Assembly: GCA_030619885.1 (NCBI GenBank)
Contig: JAUXAN010000017.1
Coordinates: forward strand, 1 to 45,791
Direction: 5' to 3'
DNA length: 45,791 nt
From: a bacterium
Lineage (GTDB): Bacteria > Hydrothermota > DG-26 > JAUXAN01
Positions 1 to 7,984 of this stretch are shown in pieces. Position 1 is the stretch's first letter. Every line of letters starts with the position of its first letter. The notes under the pieces were generated by a model. It worked only from the letters and a program-made list of their open reading frames with translations, was not told the origin of the DNA and did no database searches. The translations under genes and the position numbers were made by a program.

Positions 1-73
1 CTGGCGAGAAAAATAATCCGGGGACGGTAAAAAGGGGACAGGCTACTTTTTGACATGTCCACTGATGGGTAAT

Positions 74-143
74 GGGGGCATATGAGATTGCAACGCCCCC
101 GGAGTTTACCCTGAACAAAGTTGAAGGGGGGCTCGCAATGACG
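74..143. repeat. Dispersed intergenic repeat with inverted ends
   Basis: GGGGGC at 74-79 pairs with GCCCCC at 95-100, and the unit runs from GAGATTGC (84-91) to GCAATGACG (135-143) with a second G-run between. Repeats that begin GAGATTGC and end CGCAATGACG are common between genes in many uncultured bacteria; that link is from memory. A second motif, AAAAAGGGGACAGGCTACTT from about 29, resembles sequence often seen near REP-type transposases, but no transposase is present. No gene was found in the first 173 bases. Confidence 0.45.
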
Positions 144-173
144 AGAAGAGGTTATGCTAATAATCGGAGGTAG

Positions 174-558
174 ATGATGGGAATGATTGTAAAAGAAGTG
201 AAGATTGAAGGAGACAAAGGGACTGCGAAAGTGAAGGCTTTATTCGACAGTGGAGCATCTGATTCTATTCTTAGAAAAGATGTTGCCGATAACAATTGCA
301 ACGATGTATAAGCTCCTGGAACCTGTCAGTTTTATTCTTGGAGATGAAAAAACTGCATTGAAATCCGAGTATGGAACTGCCATAAGATTTATTCTAAAAG
401 AGAGTACTTTCCCCGTTCAGTTTGTTCTCATATCGGATGAATTGGAAGAGGAGATGATACTTGGAGTCGATGCCTTTCAAAGGTAGAAAATAAAACTCGA
501 TTTTGAGAAAGAGGATGTAATCGTTGACAAAAGTATGCTCAGATTGAGACTGGTCTGA
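174..558 (+). pseudogene. Retropepsin-like aspartyl protease, frameshifted and interrupted
   Basis: Translation from the ATG at 174 gives a short lead and then ALFDSGASDSILRKDVAD, the Asp-Ser-Gly-Ala active-site loop of clan AA retroviral-type aspartyl proteases. This frame stops after 43 codons. A one-base shift near 296 continues into the next frame with IATMYKLLEPVSFILGDEK and the family-like end MILGVDAFQR, a TAG at 484-486, then KIKLDFEKEDV to a TGA at 556. The intact gene would be about 125 residues. At least two lesions make a functional product unlikely. An assembly error at the frameshift is possible, but the in-frame stop is a separate defect. Confidence 0.7.
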
Positions 559-613
559 AAAAATTGGAGAATAAAAAGATTTCCCCTATTTGTTGAAAAA
601 ATGGCGAAAAAAC

Positions 614-642
614 TTGACAAAACTAATTTCTTGTGTTATACT
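614..642 (+). promoter_or_regulatory. Promoter of hicBA
   Basis: TTGACA at 614-619, a 17-base spacer and TATACT at 637-642 form a near-consensus sigma-70 promoter. The predicted transcript starts near 650, about 30 bases before the hicB ATG, leaving room for the strong AGGAGG at 668-673. Confidence 0.75.
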
Positions 643-678
643 TAAATAGAAATAAAATAAAAAGTGCAGGAGGTAAAG

Positions 679-1026
679 ATGAAAGCCATAAAAGCGCAGA
701 GATGTTATATATCAGAGGACCTTCCTCCTCTCCATATTCTCTTTACCGAGGAGGACGACGTTATTGTTGGTCGTTGTCTGGATTTTAGTATTTCTAGCCA
801 TGGAACTACAATTGATGAGGCCAAAGAGGCATTGAATAATTCAATTTTAGATTACATCGGCCATGCTGTTGAGAATGACGCTATTGATAACCTGTTCGAT
901 CCTGATTTGAGAGAATATTGGGAGTTATATACAGAGCCAGAAGTGGAACTGCAAAGAAGTCAGTTTACATCTAATTTAAAACGAATTAAAGAGACTATTT
1001 CGGAAAGAAAATTAGTCTATGTCTAA
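679..1026 (+). CDS. hicB: HicB-like antitoxin
   Basis: A 115-residue protein with the partial RNase H-like fold expected of HicB antitoxins: PPLHILFTEEDDVIVGRCLDFSISSHGTTIDEAKEALNNS. Such proteins neutralise HicA and repress their own promoter. The ATG at 679 is preferred over the GTG at 664 because AGGAGG (668-673) lies just before it. The C-terminal part (residues 75-115) is charged and helical, and no standard DNA-binding domain is obvious in it. The gene overlaps the HicA frame by 8 bases, so translation is probably coupled. Antitoxin-first order differs from the toxin-first order of classical hicAB but is common in this superfamily. Confidence 0.8.
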   Translation: MKAIKAQRCYISEDLPPLHILFTEEDDVIVGRCLDFSISSHGTTIDEAKEALNNSILDYIGHAVENDAIDNLFDPDLREYWELYTEPEVELQRSQFTSNLKRIKETISERKLVYV

Positions 1027-1234
1027 GCCCAAAGAGTTGCGCAAGGTAATCAAAATATTGGGCGAGTATGGAATAGAGTTTGCTTATTCAAAAAGAGGGA
1101 AGCACTCCGAAAAATTCTATAAAGTTAAGATATCTTTTCCCGTAAAGTCGCATGGCAAGAAAACTGAAATCCTTCCCTATGCGCTAAAAGGCTTGATCAA
1201 AAAGTTCAATTTACCAAAGGATATCTTTAAATAA
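1019..1234 (+). CDS. hicA: HicA-like mRNA interferase toxin
   Basis: A 71-residue basic protein. It has the HicA/YcfA double-stranded RNA-binding-like pattern: N-terminal KELRKVIKILGEYGIEF, then KRGKHSEKFYK with candidate catalytic His29, FPVKSHGKKTEILPYALKGLI, and the C-terminal helix ending LPKDIF. HicA toxins cleave mRNA and stop growth until HicB binds them. The start lies inside the hicB end (8-base overlap). His29 is followed by Ser-Glu-Lys rather than the common His-x-Tyr, so activity is not certain from sequence alone. Confidence 0.78.
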   Translation: MSKPKELRKVIKILGEYGIEFAYSKRGKHSEKFYKVKISFPVKSHGKKTEILPYALKGLIKKFNLPKDIFK

Positions 1235-1237
1235 AAA

Positions 1238-1274
1238 GCAGGGTCTATCGTAGATCCGTATGGAAAGACCCTGC
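1238..1274 (+). terminator. Hairpin after hicBA
   Basis: GCAGGGTCT (1238-1246) pairs perfectly with AGACCCTGC (1266-1274), a 9-bp stem four bases after the hicA stop codon. The following sequence is T-rich but lacks an uninterrupted T run, so termination may be partial. Confidence 0.55.
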
Positions 1275-1370
1275 ACTACTTTCTACTTTAAAATTTACTT
1301 TCAAGGGAGGCACAAGGCCCGCCCCTTCTGACTTTTTTCCGTGGTTATCTGTGTCAACATCAGTGGTATT

Positions 1371-1431
1371 CCCATACGGGTCTGCGACCGTGTCTTTTTT
1401 CTCTTGACAGAAGAATTTCTTTTGATATGAT
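1371..1431 (+). promoter_or_regulatory. Promoter of the DUF3160 gene with upstream CCCATACGGGTCT element
   Basis: TTGACA at 1404-1409, a 16-base spacer and TATGAT at 1426-1431. Just upstream, 1371-1388 reads CCCATACGGGTCTGCGAC. Nearly the same block sits at the same distance upstream of the promoter at 23573. A T-run joins the block to the -35 in both places. The block could be an operator or an upstream promoter element; function is inferred only from its repeated position. Confidence 0.6.
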
Positions 1432-1459
1432 TCAATGAAATACATGAGGTAAATAAAAA

Positions 1460-3496
1460 ATGAAGAAGGTTGTCTTTTTTGTCCTGATTTTTTGTTCGGT
1501 TTCCTGTTTTGAACCAGGTTCTTTCGAACTCGATGAAATCCAGAATTTAGCATCTTTTCAGCATATCGTAGGTAACAGGCATGCCTATTCCCTGCTCGAA
1601 CAGAACGGTTTCGTCATTCTCCCATCAGATAGATATAAGAGTATCTACGACCTTTATATAGATGCAAAAAAGAGAGACAAGTCCATTTTCGTAACATCCG
1701 ATCTAATTCTCCATACCACACACATACTCTTCGATTACATGTTGAGGATATTGGAACTATCAAAACTCGAACAGGAAGTAGAGGAACTGACCAAGATTAT
1801 GCTTGAAGAGTCAAAACTCCAGTTCGAATCGTTCCACAAAGGCAGAATTAAAGAAGCGGTAAGAAGGAATGTAGCCTTCTTCTCCGTTGCAGCAAAGATT
1901 TTAGAAATCGAGACACCAATACCCAAAGAAATAACCACTGATGTTGAAGAGGAATTGAAACTGATTGAAGAACACAAAAGGCTTTCACCCTCACCAATTT
2001 TTAAATATGTAGAAGACTATTCGCAGTATCTTCCGAGAGGACATTACACCAGAAACGAACTCTTTAAAAAGTATTTCAAGGTTATGATGTGGTATGGAAG
2101 GGTCTCTTTCTACTTAAGACCGAGTCCTGAGATGTACAGAGAACGCATAGACCCTATTGAAGAAGGAAAAACCCTGACACAACAGGCACTCCTAATGGTC
2201 AACATACTCAATAAAGTGAAGGCTCGATGGGCTCGTGTATATGAACCTACTATTTTCTTCGTTGGAAAGACCGATGATTTGAATTATTATGATTATGTAA
2301 AATTGGCAGAGGAGATTTATGGCAAAGAATATACTGTAGAAAACCTATCAGATGAGAATAAATTGGGGAAATTCATAGAGAGGGCTTTGAAGTTGAGAAA
2401 GCCAAAAATCATCTCCACATATATAACCGATGCAGAGAAGAAGATAGAAGAGTCAACATTCTCTTTTAGATTCTTTGGGCAACGCTTCATACCCGATTCT
2501 TACATCCTGCAGAATATGGTCTATCCAAAGGTTAAAAATTTTACAGGAAGTGGTGAACCTTTCACGATGTATCCTACACCGATGGGACCGCAGAGATGTC
2601 TCCCACGAGGTCTCGATGTTATGGCAGTACTCGGAAGCAGGGTAGCAGAAGCTATAATAAGAGAAGAAGGGGACGGAGATTATGAGAACTACGATGAGGT
2701 CTTAAATAAATTACGCAGCGAGTTTTCTGGACTACCTGATAGTGTTTGGAATCAAAACCTCTACTGGCTCTGGCTCAGTTGTTTAAAACTTCTAATTAAA
2801 GAAGAAGGGCAGTTAATAAAAAATAAGGCGTGGTTTGTAAAACAGTTGAATACAGCATTGGGGTCATGGGCAGAACTCCGACACGACACTATACTCTATG
2901 CAAAACAAAGTTATACCCCAGCCATTTTAAGCCGTCCCCCAACTCCTAAATTGACCAGAGGGTATGTGGAACCACTCCCATCAGTATATAAACAGATTAA
3001 AAAACTCATAACTACTTTGAGAGAGACTCTCGACTCTGAAGGGTTGTTACTCGATGAGTGTAAAAACAAGTTGTTAAGATTTGAAGATATTTTAGGGTCT
3101 TTGGGGACCATATCAGAGAAGGAACTAAAAGGGCAAACTTTGACAGAAGACGAATACAAAATGATCTGGAATATAGGGGAAATATTGAAAAGTATAACAA
3201 AATTTTCACGCGGACTTATGGAGAAAATAACTACTGGCACTGATGAGGAGATGGCGTGTGTGGCGGATGTCCATACCGATGTCAACTCAAAACAAGTATT
3301 AGAAGAGGCTGTAGGTTATCCTTATTACATCTATGTGATCTGCAAAATAGATGGCAAGGGTTTTCTAACGGTGGGTGGAATCTTCTCCTATTATGAATTT
3401 AAACAGAGTATGTCTGAAAGGTTAACAGATGAAAAATGGCAGGAGATATTGAAAGAGAGTCCACCCCAAAATCCAGAATGGTATAAATACTTTTAA
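1460..3496 (+). CDS. DUF3160-family lipoprotein
   Basis: A 678-residue secreted protein. The N-terminus MKKVVFFVLIFCSVSC is a lipoprotein signal with the lipid-attachment Cys at residue 16. The rest matches the DUF3160 pattern: NGFVILPSDRYKSIYDLY, SIFVTSDLILHTTHILFDYM, RFFGQRFIPDSYI, YPTPMGPQRCLPRGLDVMAVLGS, WAELRHDTILYAKQSY and, near the end, VADVHTDVNSKQVLEEAVGYP. The family is large, extracytoplasmic and of unknown function. The gene has its own promoter and no close partner upstream. Bases 1567-1594 (residues around IVGNRHAYSLL) match a palindromic repeat found between genes at 39671. Confidence 0.82.
   Translation: MKKVVFFVLIFCSVSCFEPGSFELDEIQNLASFQHIVGNRHAYSLLEQNGFVILPSDRYKSIYDLYIDAKKRDKSIFVTSDLILHTTHILFDYMLRILELSKLEQEVEELTKIMLEESKLQFESFHKGRIKEAVRRNVAFFSVAAKILEIETPIPKEITTDVEEELKLIEEHKRLSPSPIFKYVEDYSQYLPRGHYTRNELFKKYFKVMMWYGRVSFYLRPSPEMYRERIDPIEEGKTLTQQALLMVNILNKVKARWARVYEPTIFFVGKTDDLNYYDYVKLAEEIYGKEYTVENLSDENKLGKFIERALKLRKPKIISTYITDAEKKIEESTFSFRFFGQRFIPDSYILQNMVYPKVKNFTGSGEPFTMYPTPMGPQRCLPRGLDVMAVLGSRVAEAIIREEGDGDYENYDEVLNKLRSEFSGLPDSVWNQNLYWLWLSCLKLLIKEEGQLIKNKAWFVKQLNTALGSWAELRHDTILYAKQSYTPAILSRPPTPKLTRGYVEPLPSVYKQIKKLITTLRETLDSEGLLLDECKNKLLRFEDILGSLGTISEKELKGQTLTEDEYKMIWNIGEILKSITKFSRGLMEKITTGTDEEMACVADVHTDVNSKQVLEEAVGYPYYIYVICKIDGKGFLTVGGIFSYYEFKQSMSERLTDEKWQEILKESPPQNPEWYKYF
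1567..1594. repeat. Palindrome-like repeat copy inside a coding sequence
   Basis: This 28-base stretch matches the intergenic palindrome at 39671-39698 at 25 of 28 positions, including the central AACAGGCATGCCT. It is read in frame as V-G-N-R-H-A-Y-S-L within the DUF3160 protein, just before the conserved NGFVILPS segment. Confidence 0.6.
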
Positions 3497-3557
3497 AAAT
3501 GTAGGACTCGGTGTTTTTTTTTGACTTATTTTTAATTATAAGTAGAATTTGAATAAT

Positions 3558-4313
3558 ATGAAGATAGTTTTTCTATCAGACTTTCATGGAAAGATTGAGA
3601 TACTTCACAGTCTGTCCGATGCTATACAATCTGAATCACCCGACCTGATAGTTTTTACAGGCGATATTGTTAAAGGCTATGCGAGGGGAGATGAGTATCT
3701 GAGTGCAAAGGCGGAAAACCGTTCGCCAATGAAAGGGTTGAAAAGCATTGAAGATGAAGAGGAAGAAGATTTAAAATTATATAAAGAATTCTACAATTTT
3801 TTAACTGAACGGAATATCCCTGTCTTCACTATACCAGGCAATATGGATGCCCCTGAGGGAAGATACTTTGATACCTTTAAAAATTTGAATCCCCAAAATG
3901 TGAATCTTGTTCATAATAAAGTGGCTAAATTTGAAGATTTTACCTTATTCGGTTTTGGCGGCGAGGTAAGTGAATTCGAATCTGAGGACTTTTTCGTTTT
4001 AATTTATCCAAAAAACAAAGTTGAAGATGCATTCAAAAAAATGGACGACGTAGAAGGGGGGAAAATTTTTCTGTTCCATACTCCACCTGTAAGTAAAGTC
4101 GGTTTAGAAGGCGGGGTGCAGAGGGGTTCAAAGGTAATTAACGGCATAATAGAAAAGTACAAACCAGATTTCGTCTTCTGCGGACACGCTCATAAGGCAC
4201 AGGGAGAAGACAGAATAGGCGAGAGCATAGTTATCAATCCCGGACCATTGAAGGGTGGGAATTACGCTGTCGTAGAGACAGAAAGGAGAGAAGTAAGTTT
4301 TCAAAAATTTTAA
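3558..4313 (+). CDS. Calcineurin-like metallophosphoesterase
   Basis: A 251-residue phosphoesterase with all the metal-binding blocks in order: FLSDFHG (Asp8, His10), VFTGDI (Asp36), PGNMD, FLFHTPP and FCGHAHKAQG near the C-terminus. The Asn-x-x-Asp and His-Thr-Pro-Pro variants resemble the YfcE/MJ0936-like cytoplasmic phosphodiesterases. Substrate cannot be predicted. The ATG at 3558 is chosen because MKIVFLSD is the usual family start; a TTG at 3549 would add three residues. No strong ribosome site is visible. It lies 61 bases after the DUF3160 gene and 10 bases before the next gene, with which it is probably co-transcribed. Confidence 0.82.
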   Translation: MKIVFLSDFHGKIEILHSLSDAIQSESPDLIVFTGDIVKGYARGDEYLSAKAENRSPMKGLKSIEDEEEEDLKLYKEFYNFLTERNIPVFTIPGNMDAPEGRYFDTFKNLNPQNVNLVHNKVAKFEDFTLFGFGGEVSEFESEDFFVLIYPKNKVEDAFKKMDDVEGGKIFLFHTPPVSKVGLEGGVQRGSKVINGIIEKYKPDFVFCGHAHKAQGEDRIGESIVINPGPLKGGNYAVVETERREVSFQKF

Positions 4314-4323
4314 AAGGGGGAAG

Positions 4324-5052
4324 ATGAAGAAGATAATCTTAATAGTAACTATTGTTTTTACAAATTTGTTGGCTCAGGAAATGGAGAAGCTCCCTTTAAA
4401 TGCGGGACTTTATGATATAAAAGAGGTCGAAATAAAACCAAAATCAGTCAGAAACTCATTGATGCTCTCTATGCTCCTTCCCGGAACAGGCCACTGGTAT
4501 GTTGAGAGTAAGTTCAAAGCCAAGTTATTCTGGGTTGCTGAAGGGGTGATATGGGGTGGGTATATTGGATTCACCTATCATGGTAGGAGGGTCAGAGATG
4601 ATTATAACCTCTATGCCGCAACAAGAGCGGGTGCAAATTCTGATAATCATTCGGAAGAATACTACAGTGCGATGGAACAGTATCTCAGTTCAGAAGATTA
4701 CAATACAGATATGTTGAGGGAGGCGAGGATTCTATATCCAGACGATCCCCAAAAACAACAGGAATACTTGGAACAGAATGGTTATTTTGGGAATGATGAA
4801 TGGGACTGGGGTGAGGAGTCAAATTGGCGCCGATTCAAAGATTTGAGGACAAAGAGCAGAGAGGCATTTCAGCGAGCAATCTATATGACCGCATTCGCTT
4901 TATTAAATAGAGGCCTTGCATCTATAGATGCGGTGAGAGAGACTGTCATACACAACAAAAAATTACAAACTTCGTTTGAAATTTTACCTCAACTAAACGA
5001 GAATTCTCAGATTACAGGGGTTGGGGTGTGGGTATGTATAAGATTCAACTAA
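4324..5052 (+). CDS. DUF5683-like secreted or membrane protein
   Basis: A 242-residue protein with an N-terminal signal sequence (MKKIILIVTIVFTNLLAQ). A segment around residues 40-80, SLMLSMLLPGTGHWYVESK followed by hydrophobic GVIWGGYIGFTYHG, resembles the LPGxGq-Yyxg-rkK motif and membrane segments of DUF5683 proteins. The middle (about 95-165) is acidic and rich in Tyr and Glu. A second hydrophobic stretch, IYMTAFALLNRGLASIDAV, follows. GGGGGAAG just before the ATG is the ribosome site. It follows the phosphoesterase by 10 bases. No function is known. Confidence 0.55.
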   Translation: MKKIILIVTIVFTNLLAQEMEKLPLNAGLYDIKEVEIKPKSVRNSLMLSMLLPGTGHWYVESKFKAKLFWVAEGVIWGGYIGFTYHGRRVRDDYNLYAATRAGANSDNHSEEYYSAMEQYLSSEDYNTDMLREARILYPDDPQKQQEYLEQNGYFGNDEWDWGEESNWRRFKDLRTKSREAFQRAIYMTAFALLNRGLASIDAVRETVIHNKKLQTSFEILPQLNENSQITGVGVWVCIRFN

Positions 5053-5350
5053 GTGAAGACACCAGTATTGCTAAGGTGCCTCTACCTGATCAATACCATT
5101 TTCTTTACAGATTCGTATCCATTTGCTTCCCCTACAGGTCGTATGACCGACGACGAATAACGGTGAACGAATTAAATGGATTCTGGTAATTTTGCATTAA
5201 CTTGTAGTTTTTGACTTTCACCTTTTATTTTTGGCCAATTTTTCTTTGGGATTGGCGGGTTTTTTCCCTTGACAAGTTTTTTGACTTTCCTAAGATTACT
5301 AAAGTTACGGTAGGAATAGTAGAAGCTTATATGAAAGGGGGTGAATAAGG
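5053..5350. other. Intergenic region before HU
   Basis: No gene is seen in about 300 bases. It holds a 12-base palindrome GGTCGTATGACC at about 5127-5138, related to the CATACGGGTC elements elsewhere, and the HU promoter near its right end. Confidence 0.5.
5269..5296 (+). promoter_or_regulatory. Promoter of the HU gene
   Basis: TTGACA at 5269-5274 after a T/C-rich run, a 16-base spacer and TAAGAT at 5291-5296. The mRNA would have a leader of about 50 bases containing AAAGGGGGTGA as ribosome site. Confidence 0.7.
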
Positions 5351-5623
5351 ATGAATAAAGCTGATGTTATCAATAAGATTGCCGAAGACGCGGGGGTTAC
5401 GAAGAAAAAGGCTACAATAGCGGTTGACAGCTTTATCGAAGGTATTAAAAATTCTTTAGCAAGTGGCAGTAAAGCAGGAATTGCTGGGTTTGGTACTTTT
5501 TCCGTCAAAACTCGCAAGGCGAGGGTAGGTAGGAACCCGCGCACCGGTGAAACATTGAACATTCCAGAGAGAAAAGTTGCCACTTTTAAACCAAGTCCGG
5601 ATCTCAAAAAGGCTATTATGTAG
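5351..5623 (+). CDS. hup: HU family DNA-binding protein
   Basis: A 90-residue protein of typical HU length: MNKADVINKIAEDAGVTKKKA, GFGTFSVKTRKARVGRNPRTG and FKPSPDLKKAIM. GRNPRTG is the DNA-intercalating arm with the conserved Pro. HU bends and compacts chromosomal DNA and assists replication and recombination. It has its own promoter and ends in a strong hairpin, so it is a single-gene unit, although era starts only 8 bases beyond that hairpin. Confidence 0.95.
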   Translation: MNKADVINKIAEDAGVTKKKATIAVDSFIEGIKNSLASGSKAGIAGFGTFSVKTRKARVGRNPRTGETLNIPERKVATFKPSPDLKKAIM

Positions 5624-5627
5624 TAAA

Positions 5628-5666
5628 AAAGATAAGAGTCCCGATTTTATCGGGACTCTTATCTTT
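5628..5666 (+). terminator. Perfect 18-bp hairpin between HU and era
   Basis: AAAGATAAGAGTCCCGAT (5628-5645) pairs with 5649-5666 without a mismatch around a TTT loop. It begins soon after the HU stop codon. Its right arm ends eight bases before the era ATG, so it occupies the place where an era ribosome site would lie. It is A-flanked on the left and T-containing on the right and could act in both directions. Confidence 0.8.
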
Positions 5667-5673
5667 CAGATCT

Positions 5674-6549
5674 ATGATGAATGGCTTTAAATGTGGCTAT
5701 GTGTCCATTATTGGAAAACCTAATGTTGGCAAGTCGACACTTCTTAATAAACTTCTTAAGAAAAAAATTGCTATAGTTAGTCATAAACCCCAGACTACTC
5801 GCCACAAAATTTTGGGGATACTGGATGGGGAATCTTACCAAATTCTGTTTCTGGACACCCCGGGAATCGTCAATCCGAAATATAAACTACAGGAGTCTAT
5901 GCTCAATAAGGTGCATGCCGCTATCTCCGATGCGGATATTATCTTATTTATGGTTGACCCCTTCAACATTCAGACAGAAAAGAGCATAATCTCAAAGGTT
6001 GAAAATAGACCGTTTTTCCTTGTAATAAACAAGATAGATCTAATTGAAAAAGAAAAACTTCTTCCACTGATTGACTCCTATAAAGATATTTTTCGCTTTG
6101 ATGAAGCTATTCCTATTTCTGCACTCAAAGAAGATGGGCTGGATTTACTCACTGAAAGCATACTGAATTACCTGCCGGAAGGAAAGCCTTTCTATCCAGA
6201 AAATCAACTATCTGAACGGGATGAGAGATTTTTTGTTGGTGAGATTGTAAGGGAGAAGATTTTCAAACGGTATGGAGAGGAGATACCATATTCAACGGCA
6301 GTCGTGGTGGATGAATTTACGGAAAGAAAAGATAAAAAGGACTACATAAGTGTCAAGATTTTTGTCGAAAGGGATTCACAGAAGAAAATCATAATAGGTA
6401 AAGATGGAGATAGTTTGAAAGAGGTGGGGAAAATATCAAGAGAGGAGATAGAGGATTTTCTGGGTAGGAAGGTATATTTAGACCTCTGGGTGAAGGTGAG
6501 AAAGAATTGGAGAAAGAAACCACAAGAGATAGAGAGATTTGGTTATTAA
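5674..6549 (+). CDS. era: GTPase Era
   Basis: A 291-residue protein matching Era in length and order of motifs: G1 GKPNVGKS (residues 14-21), the PQTTRHKILG effector region (39-48), DTPG (61-64), NKID (119-122), an ISALKEDG G5-like region, and a C-terminal KH domain with IIGKDGDSLKEVG. Era binds the 3' end of 16S rRNA and is needed for small-subunit maturation. Two ATGs (5674, 5677) are in frame, and neither has a clear ribosome site because the preceding hairpin takes that space. Expression probably depends on read-through from HU or an undetected promoter. Confidence 0.95.
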   Translation: MMNGFKCGYVSIIGKPNVGKSTLLNKLLKKKIAIVSHKPQTTRHKILGILDGESYQILFLDTPGIVNPKYKLQESMLNKVHAAISDADIILFMVDPFNIQTEKSIISKVENRPFFLVINKIDLIEKEKLLPLIDSYKDIFRFDEAIPISALKEDGLDLLTESILNYLPEGKPFYPENQLSERDERFFVGEIVREKIFKRYGEEIPYSTAVVVDEFTERKDKKDYISVKIFVERDSQKKIIIGKDGDSLKEVGKISREEIEDFLGRKVYLDLWVKVRKNWRKKPQEIERFGY

Positions 6550-6640
6550 TATGAATATGGGAAATTGAACACTGAAAAACACCTAAAAAAGAGTTCAAAC
6601 TTGGAATTTAAATGGGGGAGTTCTGAAATGGTTTGCGTAG

Positions 6641-7480
6641 CTATATTTCTATTTCCGACCCTTCCTTTGCGGCAAAGCATTTAAGAGAAGATTTCTGTTT
6701 TTTTATTATCCTCTTACATTTCATAAGAATGGCATCTATATCTTTGTCTGTATGCTCAGGTTCATGGTGGAATAGGGCAAAACTCTTAACACGTGCATCT
6801 ATGGCGAGTTGTGTTGCCTGGTCGTAAGATGAATGTCCCCAACCCTTTTTATTGGACATCTCCTCTGGAGTATATTGAGCATCGTGTACAAACAGATCGG
6901 CTTTAAAGGAGAAATTTACAAAATCTTTATAAGGATTCTTTGGAAGTGTAGGGGGATGGATTTCGTTGTCGGTAAGGAAGATAAAATTGGCGCCGTCTTC
7001 TTCGATTCTAAGAGCATGTGTGGCGCCGGGGTGGTTGGTCTCAATGATATGCATTGTTGCATTGTTGATAGTGAATTTATTTTTGTATATCTCGATGAAG
7101 TTTATTTTTGATTTTAAATCATCAAAATTGACAGGGAAATATCTATACTCCATCTGGTCGGCAAGGAGTTCCTTCAATTTTGAATAAGCAGGGGGTCTGC
7201 CAAAAATGTCTATCTCCACCGATGGGAAATGTGCGGGGGCGAAGAAAGGAAATCCCTGTATATGGTCCCAATGGGAGTGTGTAAGAAAAAGATTTATCTG
7301 TGTTATATTCTCTTTTATCAGTGAAAGCCCGAGTTTTCTGATGCCTGTTCCTGCATCTATGATGAGGAGAGTGTTATCTTTCAAACGAACCTCTACACAG
7401 GTCGTATTACCACCATACTTTACAGTATCCGGACCTGGTGCAGGTATCGAACCTCTGGTCCCCCAAAATTTTATCTTCAA
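6641..7480 (-). CDS. MBL-fold metallo-hydrolase
   Basis: A 279-residue cytoplasmic metallo-beta-lactamase-fold protein. It begins MKIKFWGTRGSIPAPGPDTVKYGGNTTCVEV, typical of a group often attached to signalling proteins. Metal ligands: HSHWDH (68-73), HPGATHALRI region, TDNE and HDAQYTPEE, and a late His in FALFHHEPEHTD. It resembles the stand-alone phosphodiesterase/RNase Z-like hydrolases; the substrate is unknown. AAGGAGGA precedes the start. It converges with era and has no operon partner. Confidence 0.85.
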   Translation of the reverse strand: MKIKFWGTRGSIPAPGPDTVKYGGNTTCVEVRLKDNTLLIIDAGTGIRKLGLSLIKENITQINLFLTHSHWDHIQGFPFFAPAHFPSVEIDIFGRPPAYSKLKELLADQMEYRYFPVNFDDLKSKINFIEIYKNKFTINNATMHIIETNHPGATHALRIEEDGANFIFLTDNEIHPPTLPKNPYKDFVNFSFKADLFVHDAQYTPEEMSNKKGWGHSSYDQATQLAIDARVKSFALFHHEPEHTDKDIDAILMKCKRIIKKQKSSLKCFAAKEGSEIEI

Positions 7481-7984
7481 AATTCCTCCTTAATTTCATC
7501 ATTAAAATGTAAATTTTTTAAAAAAATGTCAAGAAAAAAAACCGCAGAGGCGCAGAGTGAGCAACAACTTCCACAAGGCGTCCTATGCAATGAAAAATGA
7601 AAAATGTCAAATTTCATTGTTCGTTAATCTTACAAGTTCGCAGAGAAAAGGCAGAATAAAAAACAATTGAAAAATATCTGTGTTCTCTCTGTAATCTTCC
7701 ATACGGGCCTGTCATACGACCCGTCCACACGGATCCGTATGTATATGGGTAGCTTTCAGGTGGTATAGGAAAGTATACATTAAACCACCCATACAGGTCC
7801 TATGACAGATCAAGCATAAATTCGGGTGAGCGACCGCAGGGAGTGAACCGAATACCTGCTGTTATATGATGAAATCGGGTGGTTTTTATTATACTCTTGT
7901 TGTTCATATATATCCCTATAACGGTTGAGGTTAACCTGCAAAAGGGATTATTTGCCCTTGCAGGAGAAATGCGTTTCACGGTGA
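7481..7984. other. Intergenic region rich in repeat fragments
   Basis: About 500 bases without a convincing gene. A TTGACA on the minus strand (7532 to 7527) after a T-run could be the -35 of the MBL gene, but its -10 is weak. Two pieces of the dispersed ACCGCAGAG family lie near 7541 and 7630. CATACGGGCCTGTCATACGACCC near 7700 and a related half-site near 7788 belong to the palindrome family seen upstream of two promoters. From about 7800 the sequence becomes more GC-rich. Confidence 0.5.
7935..7964 (-). terminator. Hairpin after the aldolase/dehydrogenase gene
   Basis: CCTGCAA plus GGG pairs with CCC plus TTGCAGG across a short loop with a two-base bulge, 20 bases beyond the stop codon on the minus strand. 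No T run follows, so it may stabilise mRNA rather than terminate. Confidence 0.35.

Noticed and set aside
3521-3542. Promoter before the phosphoesterase (TTGACT and TATAAG)
   Set aside because: The spacing is only 10 bases, too short for a sigma-70 promoter.
7935-7964. Second attC-like site after the aldolase/SDR gene
   Set aside because: The hairpin lacks RYYYAAC and GTTRRRY boxes and has no ATCTAAC partner for the GTTAGAT junction, so a multi-cassette array is not supported.
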